The position numbers and the translations under genes were made by a program. The notes under the pieces were generated by a model. It ran no database searches, had not been told where the DNA came from, and saw nothing but the letters and a program-made list of their open reading frames with translations. This document shows positions 30,894 through 39,595 of a stretch of 64,000 nucleotides of DNA, piece by piece; positions within the stretch are counted from its first letter, which is position 1; each line of letters opens with the position of its first letter. This DNA comes from Mixta gaviniae (GTDB lineage: Bacteria > Pseudomonadota > Gammaproteobacteria > Enterobacterales > Enterobacteriaceae): positions 2,604,001 to 2,668,000 of the forward strand of contig NZ_CP026377.1 in the NCBI RefSeq assembly GCF_002953195.1, read 5' to 3'.

Positions 30894-31360
30894 ATGATTA
30901 CCCCTCTGTAGCTTTCATAACTCCCGCTACGCATTACCTCAGCGTGACGTTTTGCCCGATTGGGCGTTTGTCGCGCCCACTTGCTCATCAGCATGCTGCT
31001 GGCAGCAGCGGCGAAGTTTTCCTGGGAAATCAGGGCCAGCATATTCTTGAATCCTGCTAACCCTTCGACGCCCATCTGCCAGGCCATGCTGTATAAGATA
31101 TCGCTCCGCGGTTCGTTGCAGTGTCGAAGCGCATCGACAATGCCCGGTACGCTGTTCATTTGTAACCTGTTATTGCTCAACAGGGTTTCCAGCCAAACGC
31201 TGCCCACCACTTCAGGAACAGTGAAGGTATAATTACTGACGGGACAGCCGCGCGGCCCAAGCTTGATGCCGTAAGCGACGGTAGGAAAACCTTCGGTGTC
31301 GATATAAGGTTTCGCCCGATAACCCTCTTCAAATTTAAGAATTTTTATAATTTCACTCAT
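30890..31360 (-). CDS. T4-type phage lysozyme (endolysin)
   Basis: A muramidase of 156 residues, near the T4 lysozyme length of 164. The catalytic triad pattern of T4 lysozyme is visible as Glu12, Asp21 and Thr27 in KFEEGYRAKPYIDTEGFPT. There is no signal or SAR sequence, so release should depend on the holin. AAGGAG stands eight bases before the ATG. The gene is the first of the cassette and diverges from the repressor at 31533. Confidence 0.88.
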   Translation of the reverse strand: MSEIIKILKFEEGYRAKPYIDTEGFPTVAYGIKLGPRGCPVSNYTFTVPEVVGSVWLETLLSNNRLQMNSVPGIVDALRHCNEPRSDILYSMAWQMGVEGLAGFKNMLALISQENFAAAASSMLMSKWARQTPNRAKRHAEVMRSGSYESYRGVII

Positions 31361-31417
31361 AGCCCTGCTCCTTTTTACGACTCACCCGTGACCTTGTTAA
31401 AAATTGGCTCTGCTACA

Positions 31418-31463
31418 TTGGTGGTTTGCGTTCTGTTATGTATAATGCTGAGAATCCATAACA
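31418..31463 (+). promoter_or_regulatory. Repressor promoter with overlapping operator palindrome
   Basis: TTGGTG (31418-31423), a 17-bp spacer and TATAAT (31441-31446) make a good promoter for the repressor. The inverted repeat TGTTATG (31434-31440) and CATAACA (31457-31463) brackets the -10, and a related half site CATAGCA lies at about 31482-31488. A reverse-oriented TATACA in the same stretch could be the lysis promoter, so the site could control both directions. Confidence 0.65.
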
Positions 31464-31532
31464 AAACGTATCGAAACAGGCCATAGCAAAGCGTGTTTGA
31501 CGAACAATACGGCGCGCTATAAATTTTCGTTT

Positions 31533-32135
31533 ATGAAAACAGATTCTCTTGCTACGCGGCTCAATATGGCGATGACAATGGCCGGGATGACGCAGGGTGC
31601 TTTAGCCAAAGCATCCGGCGTTTCGCAGCCTACTATCTGGCGTCTGACCAAAGGTCAGGCCGCTGGATCGCGTAAACTGGTCGACATCGCGGCCGCACTC
31701 AACGTTAACGTTGAATGGCTGGCCAAAGGTCAGGGAGAGATGCATGGGCCTTCCACTAAAGAAGGCTTTATGCAAGCTCCCGCGGCCAGTGACGTGCCTG
31801 TCTGGACGCTGGCAGGGAAAACCAGCGAAACCATCGCCACGCCTAACGGCGTCCGCGCCAAAAAAACCTGGCGAGCCTACTTAATCGATCGAAACAGCGG
31901 TTGCGCCGAAGCCACTGCGGGCAGTATCGTCATTGTCGATACCGATATTCAGCCCGAATCAGGCGACCTGGTTATCGCTCGGGTCAACGAGCGCATCAGC
32001 GTCTATCGCTATCTCGAGGGCCCATCTAACGGCTTTTTAACCGTGGATGATCCACGTTTACCGGCAGTAGAACTCTCTTCCTCCGCCGAACTCATCGGCG
32101 TCGCTATCTTTCTGATCCGTGATTTGCGCCGGTAA
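31533..32135 (+). CDS. CI-like phage repressor (HTH plus S24-type domain)
   Basis: A 200-residue regulator. The N-terminal XRE helix-turn-helix is MTQGALAKASGVSQPTIWRL (about residues 19-38); the C-terminal half has the LexA/CI peptidase fold pattern (AGSIVIVDTDIQPESGDLVIARV). The usual GxSMxP around the catalytic serine is replaced by NSGCAEATAG and the lysine position reads VYRY, so self-cleavage may be lost. The start at 31533 is chosen for the family N-terminus; the frame opens at 31497. It diverges from the lysozyme-holin-beta-helix genes. Confidence 0.82.
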   Translation: MKTDSLATRLNMAMTMAGMTQGALAKASGVSQPTIWRLTKGQAAGSRKLVDIAAALNVNVEWLAKGQGEMHGPSTKEGFMQAPAASDVPVWTLAGKTSETIATPNGVRAKKTWRAYLIDRNSGCAEATAGSIVIVDTDIQPESGDLVIARVNERISVYRYLEGPSNGFLTVDDPRLPAVELSSSAELIGVAIFLIRDLRR

Positions 32136-32209
32136 GCCGCCACATCTTCATCCGGTAAGGTGAACTCACAGTACTGCCCACCGGCGACACGATATAAGAC
32201 ATAAATCAT
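32009..32209 (-). CDS. Possible small protein antisense to the repressor end
   Basis: A 66-residue frame starting at 32209 with a good AGAGG ribosome site seven bases upstream. The first 25 residues (MIYVLYRVAGG...) lie outside the repressor gene; the rest overlaps it in antisense. I know no family. It could be a real short gene or chance. Confidence 0.25.
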   Translation of the reverse strand: MIYVLYRVAGGQYCEFTLPDEDVAAYRRKSRIRKIATPMSSAEEESSTAGKRGSSTVKKPLDGPSR

Positions 32210-33440
32210 GGCGAACCTCTTCAGCTACTCAGCCCGTCAGTTATCCAACTTCCCATCGACGCCGAGGCGCCGCTCCGTGGGTTAACTATGCTTCAACACG
32301 CCCCTGAAGCATGAATGCGGCTTATTAGTTCGCTGACGAGGCGGTTAACACATTCACCACACTTCATAACCTTTGTTATTAAAAATACTATTAGGTATTA
32401 AAAAACTGTCAAGTTTGTTACTGGAAAAACCAGCAGTCACAGGACGCGTTTCTGATAACTAAACGTAGGATCAGCGGGGGCTGACGGGGTGCAGAAGGAG
32501 AGCTAACTTCGTGACAGCTAATCATTTTTTCTTTCGAAATGGTTAAACAAGCTTAACGGTAACCAGACATTGCAAAGCGAGAAAAATTTTTTCAGTCGCG
32601 CTAAAAAAAATTTTTCCATCCCAGTTCCCATTGGCACGAATAAATACAAATATCTCTATTTATCAACTAATTAATCAAAACACCTCCTCGCGCTATCCTG
32701 GAGCCACGCTTTGGATAAAAAATGCGCAAATTTTGTGATGCGCTGCGAATTTTTTTTATCAGATGAAAATCAGTGTGTTAACAAGGATGGCAGATAACGC
32801 GTTGTCGTGCCGGTCTGCTTGATACAGCGGGGCTTATGTTGTTAGCAAACGTAATCAATGCAGTGACATTAAATGCTTATCTTTCTTCAGGCCTGCTACA
32901 GTGTTGTTTTACTGATGAATCAAAAGCGTATTACGTAGTAATAGCGAACGGTTAAAGCGCGCCGGCAAGCATGTCACTGGCTGCCTGCGGAGCGAAAAGC
33001 GTGAAGTATAGGGTGAAACCGGGCAGAGCTGGTGGTGGGCGGACAGGAGGATCGAGGTGGGAAAGACGCAAAAGGCGGAAAGATTGCGCTTTACGGCAGC
33101 GGGTGCCACCAGGCAAAGGGCAAGAGAGACATTTCTGCGGGTATTTTTGCCAGGGCGAAAAGCGGGCTTCAGGCTAATGCAGGGAAAGGCAATCGGGATA
33201 GTTTAGGGTTGACGGCGAGGCTGACACAGGAGATGCCGCATCGGGATGAGGCGGACATCTTACGGTTTGCTGCAAACCCTTCCCGAAAGAACCGGCACCC
33301 GGCAATGCAGCGTCAGAAATAGCGCTATTTCAGGGTTTACAGCCAGGCTGACGCAGAAACACCGGCATCGATGCGATAGAGGGCTTAATGAGGTCGCCGG
33401 GCTTGTTCCGGGCGACAGCCGAAGCGGCCGCCCCACTGCG
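32210..33440. other. Long non-coding stretch after the repressor
   Basis: About 1.2 kb without a convincing gene. 32340-32780 is AT-rich with A- and T-tracts typical of horizontally gained DNA. 33205-33253 and 33331-33380 are imperfect copies of one ~50-base element. Remaining open frames are short and lack ribosome sites. Confidence 0.6.
33204..33380. repeat. Two divergent copies of a ~50-bp element
   Basis: Both copies run GGGTT-AC-GC-AGGCTGAC-CAG, then a CCG-CATCG-GATG part; they start near 33204 and 33331. The similarity is partial and judged by eye. Confidence 0.4.
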
Positions 33441-33893
33441 CTATGCGCCGGTCAGCGCATCATATTCCTGCTGCAGGGCATCAATGTTCAGCGCGGCGTA
33501 ATCGCCATCTTTCGGCTGTGCAATCTGACGCAGCAGCACATTTTGATGCGTGTAACGCCTGGCCTGTTTCGTGATTGCCGTAGCGGCAAAGCTCCCTTTT
33601 AACGCTTCATTTTCTCTGATGGAATAGAGCATAAACGGCGTTTCGCTTGTTGCCGGTTTACAGCCAACAAACCAGTCGGCCTCGCGGTAAAGCAGCTTGC
33701 ACCGGGCGGTAAAAACGCTCATTGAAAGACCGCTTTCGATCTCACTGCGCGCCACGGTGGCCCAGCCCGGCGGCGTTAATTTTTCTCCTGCATTATCAGG
33801 GTTTTTGACATAGGTCACCCCCTCTTTTTGCTTGCATCCCATCAGAGCCAACACCACTACGGCAATCACTGCGCCTGCCATCCTGTTTTTCAT
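33441..33893 (-). CDS. Putative lipoprotein
   Basis: A 150-residue exported protein with a lipobox VLALMGC at the end of a signal peptide that begins MKNRMAGAVI. After the lipidated Cys comes a charged region and a globular part with two further cysteines (ARCKLLYREADWFVGCKP). I do not recognise the family. An ATG eight codons upstream (33917) is an alternative start; neither has a strong ribosome site. It lies alone in a gene-poor stretch. Confidence 0.6.
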   Translation of the reverse strand: MKNRMAGAVIAVVVLALMGCKQKEGVTYVKNPDNAGEKLTPPGWATVARSEIESGLSMSVFTARCKLLYREADWFVGCKPATSETPFMLYSIRENEALKGSFAATAITKQARRYTHQNVLLRQIAQPKDGDYAALNIDALQQEYDALTGA

Positions 33894-34394
33894 GTCCATG
33901 CGTCCCGCGTTTTTCATCTTATCTACTGCTTTACAGCTGCCATCTTAAAGAATGGTGAAAATTATATAATGATACGCCTCAATATACTAAGAATATTCTT
34001 AATGAAATCAGGACCAGAAAAAACACGATACTAAACAGGCGCTGTCCTATTATCAGCGTCGCCTGTCCTGAATTTATGACATCCCCGGCGCAGCGCATGC
34101 AGCTCGCTATCATCTCTGCTGCTACAGGTTTTGGGTTTAATGGGTCAACGATAGAATCAGGTACAGGCCAGCCGTGCTTAAACCTGGCTGGCCGCCAGAC
34201 CAGTCACGTTTTAGGATGCGGGCCAGGGGGCTGCCCTGCTTACCGCCCGATCCTCTCTGCTCTCTGTCCCGCCCGCGCTGTGCCCGCCTTGTTGCGATAG
34301 TTATCGCAAAAGCGGCGCGCCGGGTGGTTATTCTGTCGCCGCCGGGCCTGTGCCTGGCTCAGAGTCGGATGGCAAAGCGGCCCCCAATAAAAAA
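33894..34394. other. Region between the lipoprotein and the structured RNA
   Basis: About 500 bases with no gene that I can support. It is AT-rich at 33930-34030 and GC-rich afterwards. If the RNA at 34411-34478 acts on a downstream message, the target would be sought here. Confidence 0.5.
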
Positions 34395-34410
34395 ACCGCC
34401 CGAAGGCGGT
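34388..34410 (-). terminator. Terminator of the tRNA-like RNA
   Basis: ACCGCC (34395-34400), loop, GGCGGT (34405-34410); on the minus strand it reads into a run of seven T. It begins five bases after the tRNA-like 3' arm. Confidence 0.9.
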
Positions 34411-34478
34411 CAGTTTATCAGGGTGGGATTCGAACCCACGTTCTTGCAGTATTGGTCACGCGCACCACTGCCTGATGT
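34411..34478 (-). ncRNA. tRNA-like structured RNA, resembling phage C4-type antisense RNA
   Basis: On the minus strand a perfect T-arm (GTGGG, loop TTCGAAT, CCCAC; 34423-34439) is followed by CCTGATA (34416-34422), which pairs with ATCAGG at 34471-34476 as an acceptor stem. Between them is only one hairpin, GCAGT-GGT...ACC-AAT-ACTGC (34446-34471), and a six-base link; there is no D-arm and no normal anticodon arm, and no CCA. So it is not a standard tRNA. The antisense RNA C4 of phages P1 and P7 is an RNase P substrate with a tRNA-like end, which makes a C4/isrK-like RNA the best guess. Its place in phage debris fits. A decayed tRNA or attachment-site fragment is the alternative. Confidence 0.45.
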
Positions 34479-34918
34479 AGCTTATGTCACGCTTTGTCCC
34501 GTCAGAGCTTCCGCCCGGCCATCTCGCGCACCTGATGGAGTCATCATAGCCTGGCTTCGCCCCGCTTCACAGCACACCCGCCCGTAAGCACTGCAGGGAG
34601 GTAATAAAAAATGCCCAGACGTTTCACCTGCGTTAATCTTCTTTAACAGCCTCGATGCGGAAAGCGGCCGAAGCCAGATTTACCGGTGAAACTGCAGATA
34701 GCTGCGGGCGGCTATCTGCGGAAGGAAGGGTAGCGAAACAGACCGGCAGCGTGGTGAAAAGGTGTTCTGAAGAGCCCCGAAGAGGCAAGGCAATAATCAG
34801 GAACAATCCTGTTAATGCCTTGCTATAACGCCTGATACGATGCACTCCTGCCACCAGCACAGTGACGGGCTGGTGCGCCCCGAAGGCTTTATTGACCTTA
34901 TGAACTGGAGAATTTTGA

Positions 34919-35119
34919 ATGGACCTCGATAACCCGGAAGATACCAATGCTGTCTATGCGGCGATCGGATACGCTGTTTCGTGCTTAATAGAATCAGGCA
35001 AGCCGCTGGAAAGAGACCACCTGCTGGCGCAGCTCAGGCAGATTGAAGAGCAGTCGGTAGATGGAATGAAAAAAATTTACGCCGAGGCCCTCCAGATGGT
35101 GGCGAGTGAAAAATTCTGA
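34919..35119 (+). CDS. AriR/YmgB-like small protein
   Basis: A 66-residue acidic, helical protein. The pattern AIGYAVSCLIESGKPLERDHLLAQL followed by a second helix resembles the YmgB/AriR family of small E. coli proteins tied to biofilm and acid response, which form helical dimers. GGAG stands eight bases before the ATG. The gene stands alone, and its regulation is not visible. The family call is by pattern, not by search. Confidence 0.6.
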   Translation: MDLDNPEDTNAVYAAIGYAVSCLIESGKPLERDHLLAQLRQIEEQSVDGMKKIYAEALQMVASEKF

Positions 35120-35754
35120 TCGGCTCGCCTGAATCGTGACCGCAGCGGCGCAATATATCGCTGCTGCCAGCGCAGGGAGAACATTTTATACATTGTTTTT
35201 TGAGTTCGTTACGTTTTACTGCGGGCAAGAGATACGCTGCCTCAGGCTATTCGTTACCAAAGCGAAGGTTATAATTACAGGTGTCAATCAGCACGTAAAA
35301 AAGCAGAATAAAAAAACTTTTTGATTTTATGTGGTTTTAAGCATCACGCATTGTATGGCATCTTCAGGGAATAAAGGCCGGGTTATCATGGTTTCGTTAA
35401 AAATAAATAACCGGATGATAAAGCAAAGAGATCAGTGATATTGATAAAATATAGCCCTTATCCTGCTTGGTTTTTCTTCCTCCACACTGTCACCATCAGC
35501 GTTAAGCGCTGCCTTACATTCATCAAATAATGATATGCCCCCTCTGAGTAGCGTTATGACGTTTATCTTAATGCTCTTATCGCTGGTTTCCTGCGGTAGT
35601 GACACTCTTCGCTTATGGCTCACTGTGTAAATGCGCCAGCAAGGTGAACGGACACTGAAGAACGGAGCAATAATTTCCTGACAGGATGCAATAGCGCATC
35701 CTGTCAAACGTCATATTTTGCCGGTTTTCGCTTTCTCTTACCGGACCACGCTCT
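35120..35754. other. Intergenic, no gene supported
   Basis: About 630 bases of mixed composition. Short frames exist, for example on the minus strand at 35432-35707, but none has a ribosome site or a family signature. Confidence 0.6.
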
Positions 35755-36887
35755 TTAAGGCTTAAGGATGACCTTTGTCCAGCCTTCATCCCGATCATCG
35801 AAGTGCTTATATCCCGTCGGGGCCTCTTCAAGCGAAAGGCGGTGTGAAATTATCTCACCCGGGCTGGCTTTACCGTGATGGATGAGGCGGGCCAGCTGAC
35901 GATTATAGGCTTTGACGTTCGCCTGGCCGGTACGGATCGCCTGACCTTTAAACCAGAAGTTGCCAAAATCAAATGGCATCTTACCCTCTTTGGCAAGGTC
36001 AGATGACGCCCCTGGATCCTGCGGAATAAAGACGCCTACCACCCCGATGCCTCCGGTTGCTTTCGTCGATGCGACAAGGCTGTTCATGGTCGCCGAATTG
36101 TCTTCATGACCATGTTTGTTACAGCACTGGTAGCCGACACATTCGCAGCCGCAATCGGTACCGCGTCCATCCGTCAGGTCGAGAATTTTCTGTACTGCCT
36201 CATCGCCAGTCGCATTGATGCCTGTAGCCCCCAATTTTTCTGCCAGAGCCAAACGGTCCTGGTGCGTATCCACCACAAATACCTGAGAGGCGCCTTTAAT
36301 GATCGCCGAATGCGCGGCCATCAAACCGACCGGACCCGCGCCATAAATGGCCACGCTTTCGCCCGCCTTCAATCCGGCAAGTTCTGTTGCATGCCAGCCG
36401 GTAGGGAAAATGTCAGAAAGCATCACATAGTCATCTTCTTTTTCTGCCGCGTCCGGGGAAGAACAAGGCAGTTAAAGTCGGCGAAGGGGACACGAAGCAG
36501 TTCTGCCTGGCCACCCTCCCAGGGGCCCATTTCAGCAAACCCATACGCGGCGCCCGCTGTACCCGGGTTAGCGGTCAGGCAAAAGCCGGTCAGACCTTTT
36601 TCGCAATTTTCGCAAAAACCACATCCCACGTTAAACGGCAGGCAAACATAGTCGCCCACCTTAATACGTTCCACGCCTGAGCCAATTTCAACCACTTCCC
36701 CGAGGTTTTCGTGCCCCAGAATACGCCCCTGTTCAAAGCTGGTTCGGCCCTCATACATGTGCAGGTCCGACCCACAAATATTGGTGGTGGTGATGCGAAC
36801 AAGGACATCCGTAGGACGGACGATTTTTGCATCCGGTACCTCTTTAACCCTGACATCATAGGGACCGTTATAGATTACTGCTTTCAT
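35755..36887 (-). pseudogene. Zinc alcohol dehydrogenase (formaldehyde dehydrogenase-like), frameshifted
   Basis: Two adjoining frames together make a medium-chain dehydrogenase of about 377 residues, like glutathione-independent formaldehyde dehydrogenases. The first frame (36887-36423) carries the catalytic zinc region CGSDLHMYEGR and GHE, and the structural zinc cysteines of GCGFCENCEKGLTGFC. The second (to 35755) carries the NAD motif YGAGPVGLM. The family sequence passes from one frame to the other at a run of four C on the minus strand (36455-36458); a base seems lost there. Either a pseudogene or a sequencing error. Confidence 0.8.
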
Positions 36888-37278
36888 CCTTTTCTCCTTC
36901 TTACGCGCGGGAAAATAGTGCTGCCCGGCGGGTTGGGTTAGCCATCAAGTTTAGCTGCCATGAGAGGGCACGCGATCGCAGGAAGGAAGATCGGGATGTT
37001 TCTTACTTAAGGGCATTGAGGGCGGCAAGAGACAGACTTACCGCTGAAGCGCACCAGAAGAAGGTAAAAATGGCGGGCGTTACTCTGTTTAAGCAGGCCG
37101 CAAATGATCACCAGAAGCAGATAAAAAATCCATTGTATCCCGGCCCGGTGCCAAACTGGCGGGATCAGGCTGAGGGATGTTATTCAATCAGAAAGAGGCA
37201 GAGAGACAGACAGAGAGACAGAGAGACAGAGAGACAGAGAGCATAACCTTTACAGGCGGATTTGCGTCAAGCCCCTGA
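36888..37278. other. Intergenic region with octamer repeat
   Basis: About 390 bases. Apart from the repeat at 37202-37241 nothing is recognised. Confidence 0.55.
37202..37241. repeat. Tandem octamer AGAGACAG
   Basis: Four copies of AGAGACAG (37202-37209, 37214-37221, 37222-37229, 37230-37237) with one ACAG interruption and a partial copy at the end. Plus strand is nearly all purine apart from C. Confidence 0.9.
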
Positions 37279-37304
37279 AAAAGCGCTGCCATAGCAGCGC
37301 TTTT
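37279..37304. terminator. Bidirectional terminator beside the orphan receptor gene
   Basis: AAAAGCGCTGC (37279-37289), loop CATA, GCAGCGCTTTT (37294-37304). It lies 34 bases beyond the stop of the chemoreceptor gene. Confidence 0.9.
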
Positions 37305-37337
37305 AACAAACAAGGCATTAAATCTCACCCTCAGGAA

Positions 37338-38996
37338 TTAAAAGCTTTCCCAGTTCACTTTACTCGCTTCAGCCCCACTCAATGCAGGCTTTTTTGAAGG
37401 GTGTAACGTTCTGCTGAACGGCACGTTAGCGGCCACCTCAACATGCGCTGCACTTCCGTTCAGCGCGAAGGTAGAAACCAGTCTCGACAAGGTTTCCGCT
37501 TGTTCCTGCAACGATTTAGATGCTGAGGACGCTTCTTCAACCAGAGAGGCGTTTTGCTGCGTGACTTCGTCCATTTGCCCGATGGCCAGATGCACCTGTT
37601 CAATGCCTTTACTCTGTTCAGAGGTTGCTGCAGCAATCTCATTAACCAGATCGGTAACCTGCTGGATAGCAGTACTGACGTTGTCTGTATTGCCGCCAAC
37701 ATGCGTGGCCTGATTAAGCCCCTGTTCAACCTGCGAAACAGAGACTGAAATCAAATCTTTTATTTCGCGGGCAGCAGCAGAAGAGCGCTGTGCCAGATTA
37801 CGAACTTCAGAAGCAACGACCGCAAACCCTCTACCATGCTCCCCTGCCCGCGCGGCCTCAACTGCGGCATTCAGCGCCAGGATGTTGGTCTGGAAAGCAA
37901 TACCCTCGATCAAACCGGTAATTTCAGAAATTTTAGCTGAGCTGCCGCGGATCGCTGACATGGTATCCAGCATTTGGCTGACCGCGCTTCCGTTTTGACG
38001 CGATAAATTGTTCGCATTATTCGCCAGCTCGCTTGCCTGAACGGCACTATCGGCATTCTGTCGAACGGTCTCGCTTAAGGTAGCCATACTCGCTGACGTC
38101 TCTTCCAGAGAGGCAGCCTGCTGCTCAGTGCGTGACGACAGATCTTCATTGCCTGCGGCGATCTGGGTGGATCCGGTACTGACCGATTGTGCCGCATGGT
38201 TGACTGACAAAAGCGTTGTGGAAACCTTTTTCAACAGGGTGTTGAATGCCGTTGCGGTCTGGCCTATTTCATCATTTCTCATGACAGAAGCAACCTGCGT
38301 CAAATCCAGGTTATTACTTACCTCGGTCATCGTCCTCTTCATGCTATTGAGGCTTCGCTTAATTCCCAAAATAATATTGGCAGAAAAAATACCAAGCAGA
38401 AGAATGATCACCCCTGTGGCACTGCTCATCATCCACAACGTTTTTGAATAAATTTGATCATTGGTCGTTTTTAGCTGATCGGCAATTTTTATATTCAAAT
38501 CAATTTGTTTTGTGAATTCCGCTTCCATTTTACGCGTTGCGGCGCCGACACCTTCCCCACCCTTAAGCAGCGCCAGGGAGAGCGTATTATCATGGCTTTT
38601 TGCAGCGGCCATAAAAGCGGGCAGCGCGGCGCGCACGGCATCAATATTGCGTAATGCTTGCCCGGTCATCGCCTTATCTTCCTCGTTGGAGATATCATTA
38701 GCCATGTAATAATCAGTGAGCGTTTTCAGCGTAGTTAGCAGACTTTCTATTCTTTCTTCTGCTGCATTCTGATCGGCGCTCGCTACAGCCGTCTGATAAC
38801 GATACAGGGCAATGCCCAGCTGATTGGTTGTGCTGATAGATTTATTCAGATCCTTAATGCTGGGTATCGCATTGACCTGAACATATTCAAAACGTGACTG
38901 AAAACCTGAAATCACGGAAAATGAAACGGCAACAATGGCGAAAAGTGATAAAGCCAGCAAAGAAAACGCCAGCAACAAACGCTGAGTGATAGTCAT
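37338..38996 (-). CDS. Methyl-accepting chemotaxis protein (orphan)
   Basis: An inner-membrane chemoreceptor of 552 residues. First membrane segment at about residues 7-30, a four-helix-type periplasmic ligand domain (about 31-187), second membrane segment at about 188-210, then HAMP and the signalling hairpin with the invariant [20 protein letters not shown] tip. It ends in NWESF, the docking pentapeptide for CheR and CheB, so it can be adapted by the che proteins of this window. The ligand is unknown. A sigma-28-type promoter stands upstream at 39035-39061. It lies outside the flagellar cluster, next to mobile DNA. Confidence 0.95.
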   Translation of the reverse strand: MTITQRLLLAFSLLALSLFAIVAVSFSVISGFQSRFEYVQVNAIPSIKDLNKSISTTNQLGIALYRYQTAVASADQNAAEERIESLLTTLKTLTDYYMANDISNEEDKAMTGQALRNIDAVRAALPAFMAAAKSHDNTLSLALLKGGEGVGAATRKMEAEFTKQIDLNIKIADQLKTTNDQIYSKTLWMMSSATGVIILLLGIFSANIILGIKRSLNSMKRTMTEVSNNLDLTQVASVMRNDEIGQTATAFNTLLKKVSTTLLSVNHAAQSVSTGSTQIAAGNEDLSSRTEQQAASLEETSASMATLSETVRQNADSAVQASELANNANNLSRQNGSAVSQMLDTMSAIRGSSAKISEITGLIEGIAFQTNILALNAAVEAARAGEHGRGFAVVASEVRNLAQRSSAAAREIKDLISVSVSQVEQGLNQATHVGGNTDNVSTAIQQVTDLVNEIAAATSEQSKGIEQVHLAIGQMDEVTQQNASLVEEASSASKSLQEQAETLSRLVSTFALNGSAAHVEVAANVPFSRTLHPSKKPALSGAEASKVNWESF

Positions 38997-39034
38997 ATGA
39001 ACCCTGATGTAAAAGTTAAATAGTGCAAAAGAGG

Positions 39035-39061
39035 TTATCGACGCGTTGTTGAGAGGCTTTA
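39035..39061 (-). promoter_or_regulatory. Sigma-28 (FliA) type promoter of the orphan receptor
   Basis: On the minus strand TAAAGCCT, 11 bases, GTCGATAA; the consensus is TAAAGTTT-N11-GCCGATAA. The spacing is exact and the site is about 40 bases before the ATG. Confidence 0.75.
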
Positions 39062-39416
39062 ACGGTTTATGTGTAATATATATTTTAAAGCAGCTTGCTA
39101 TTTACCGCGCTCCACTCTGTTCTCCATCACGCGGGTAAAAAAGATTGTCACTTTGTAATAAAAAGCCATAAAAGGTTAAACTATTCCATTATTCAGGCGC
39201 ATCAAGTCGATTGATTTATAAAGGTAAGAACGGCAGACAGAAAAAGGGCATAAATCCCCCTAAAACTTTTAGAAGAAATAACAGCGGGTTAACGCCTGTT
39301 TCAGTTAACTGCGTTAGCGCGCGACGTTTACCTTTTCTCTTACGCGCTTAGCGAGCATTAAATCCTCTCTTTTTTTGTTACCAAAATGGCGACGCAACGC
39401 AATCCCCTTATTTTGC
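39062..39416. other. Intergenic between receptor and island
   Basis: AT-rich, no gene seen. It ends at the left repeat of the island. Confidence 0.55.
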
Positions 39417-39439
39417 ATAAAAAAAACCCCAACAACATG
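39417..39439. repeat. Left attachment repeat of the island (attL)
   Basis: A 23-bp sequence, AT, eight A, CCCC, AACAACATG, identical to 49313-49335 and in the same orientation. It lies 157 bases before the integrase start. Here the hairpin seen at the right copy is not complete. Confidence 0.88.
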
Positions 39440-39595
39440 TTGTTAGCTCTAGTTAGATCTGATAAATACCCTCATTTAAAATCAATGACTTAATCAAAAA
39501 AACTGTATATTCATACATGTTTTTATTGGTTTTTTTATGTATTATGAATATCATTTTCTATCTGTCGGGACCCCTTGATAAGAACTAAGGTCAGG

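Noticed and set aside
34411..34510. Ordinary tRNA gene
   Set aside because: The T-arm and acceptor are good, but only about 31 bases separate the 5' acceptor strand from the T-arm, too few for D and anticodon arms.
34633..34947. Minus-strand frame with a hydrophobic segment, upstream of the structured RNA
   Set aside because: A signal-like segment (GLFLIIALPL) is present, but no start codon has a proper ribosome site and no family is recognised; kept as unsupported.
35432..35707. 91-codon minus-strand frame in the gap before the dehydrogenase
   Set aside because: No ribosome site, no recognisable domain and poor coding character.
37202..37241. CRISPR array
   Set aside because: The repeat is a direct octamer without spacers; no cas genes are in the window.
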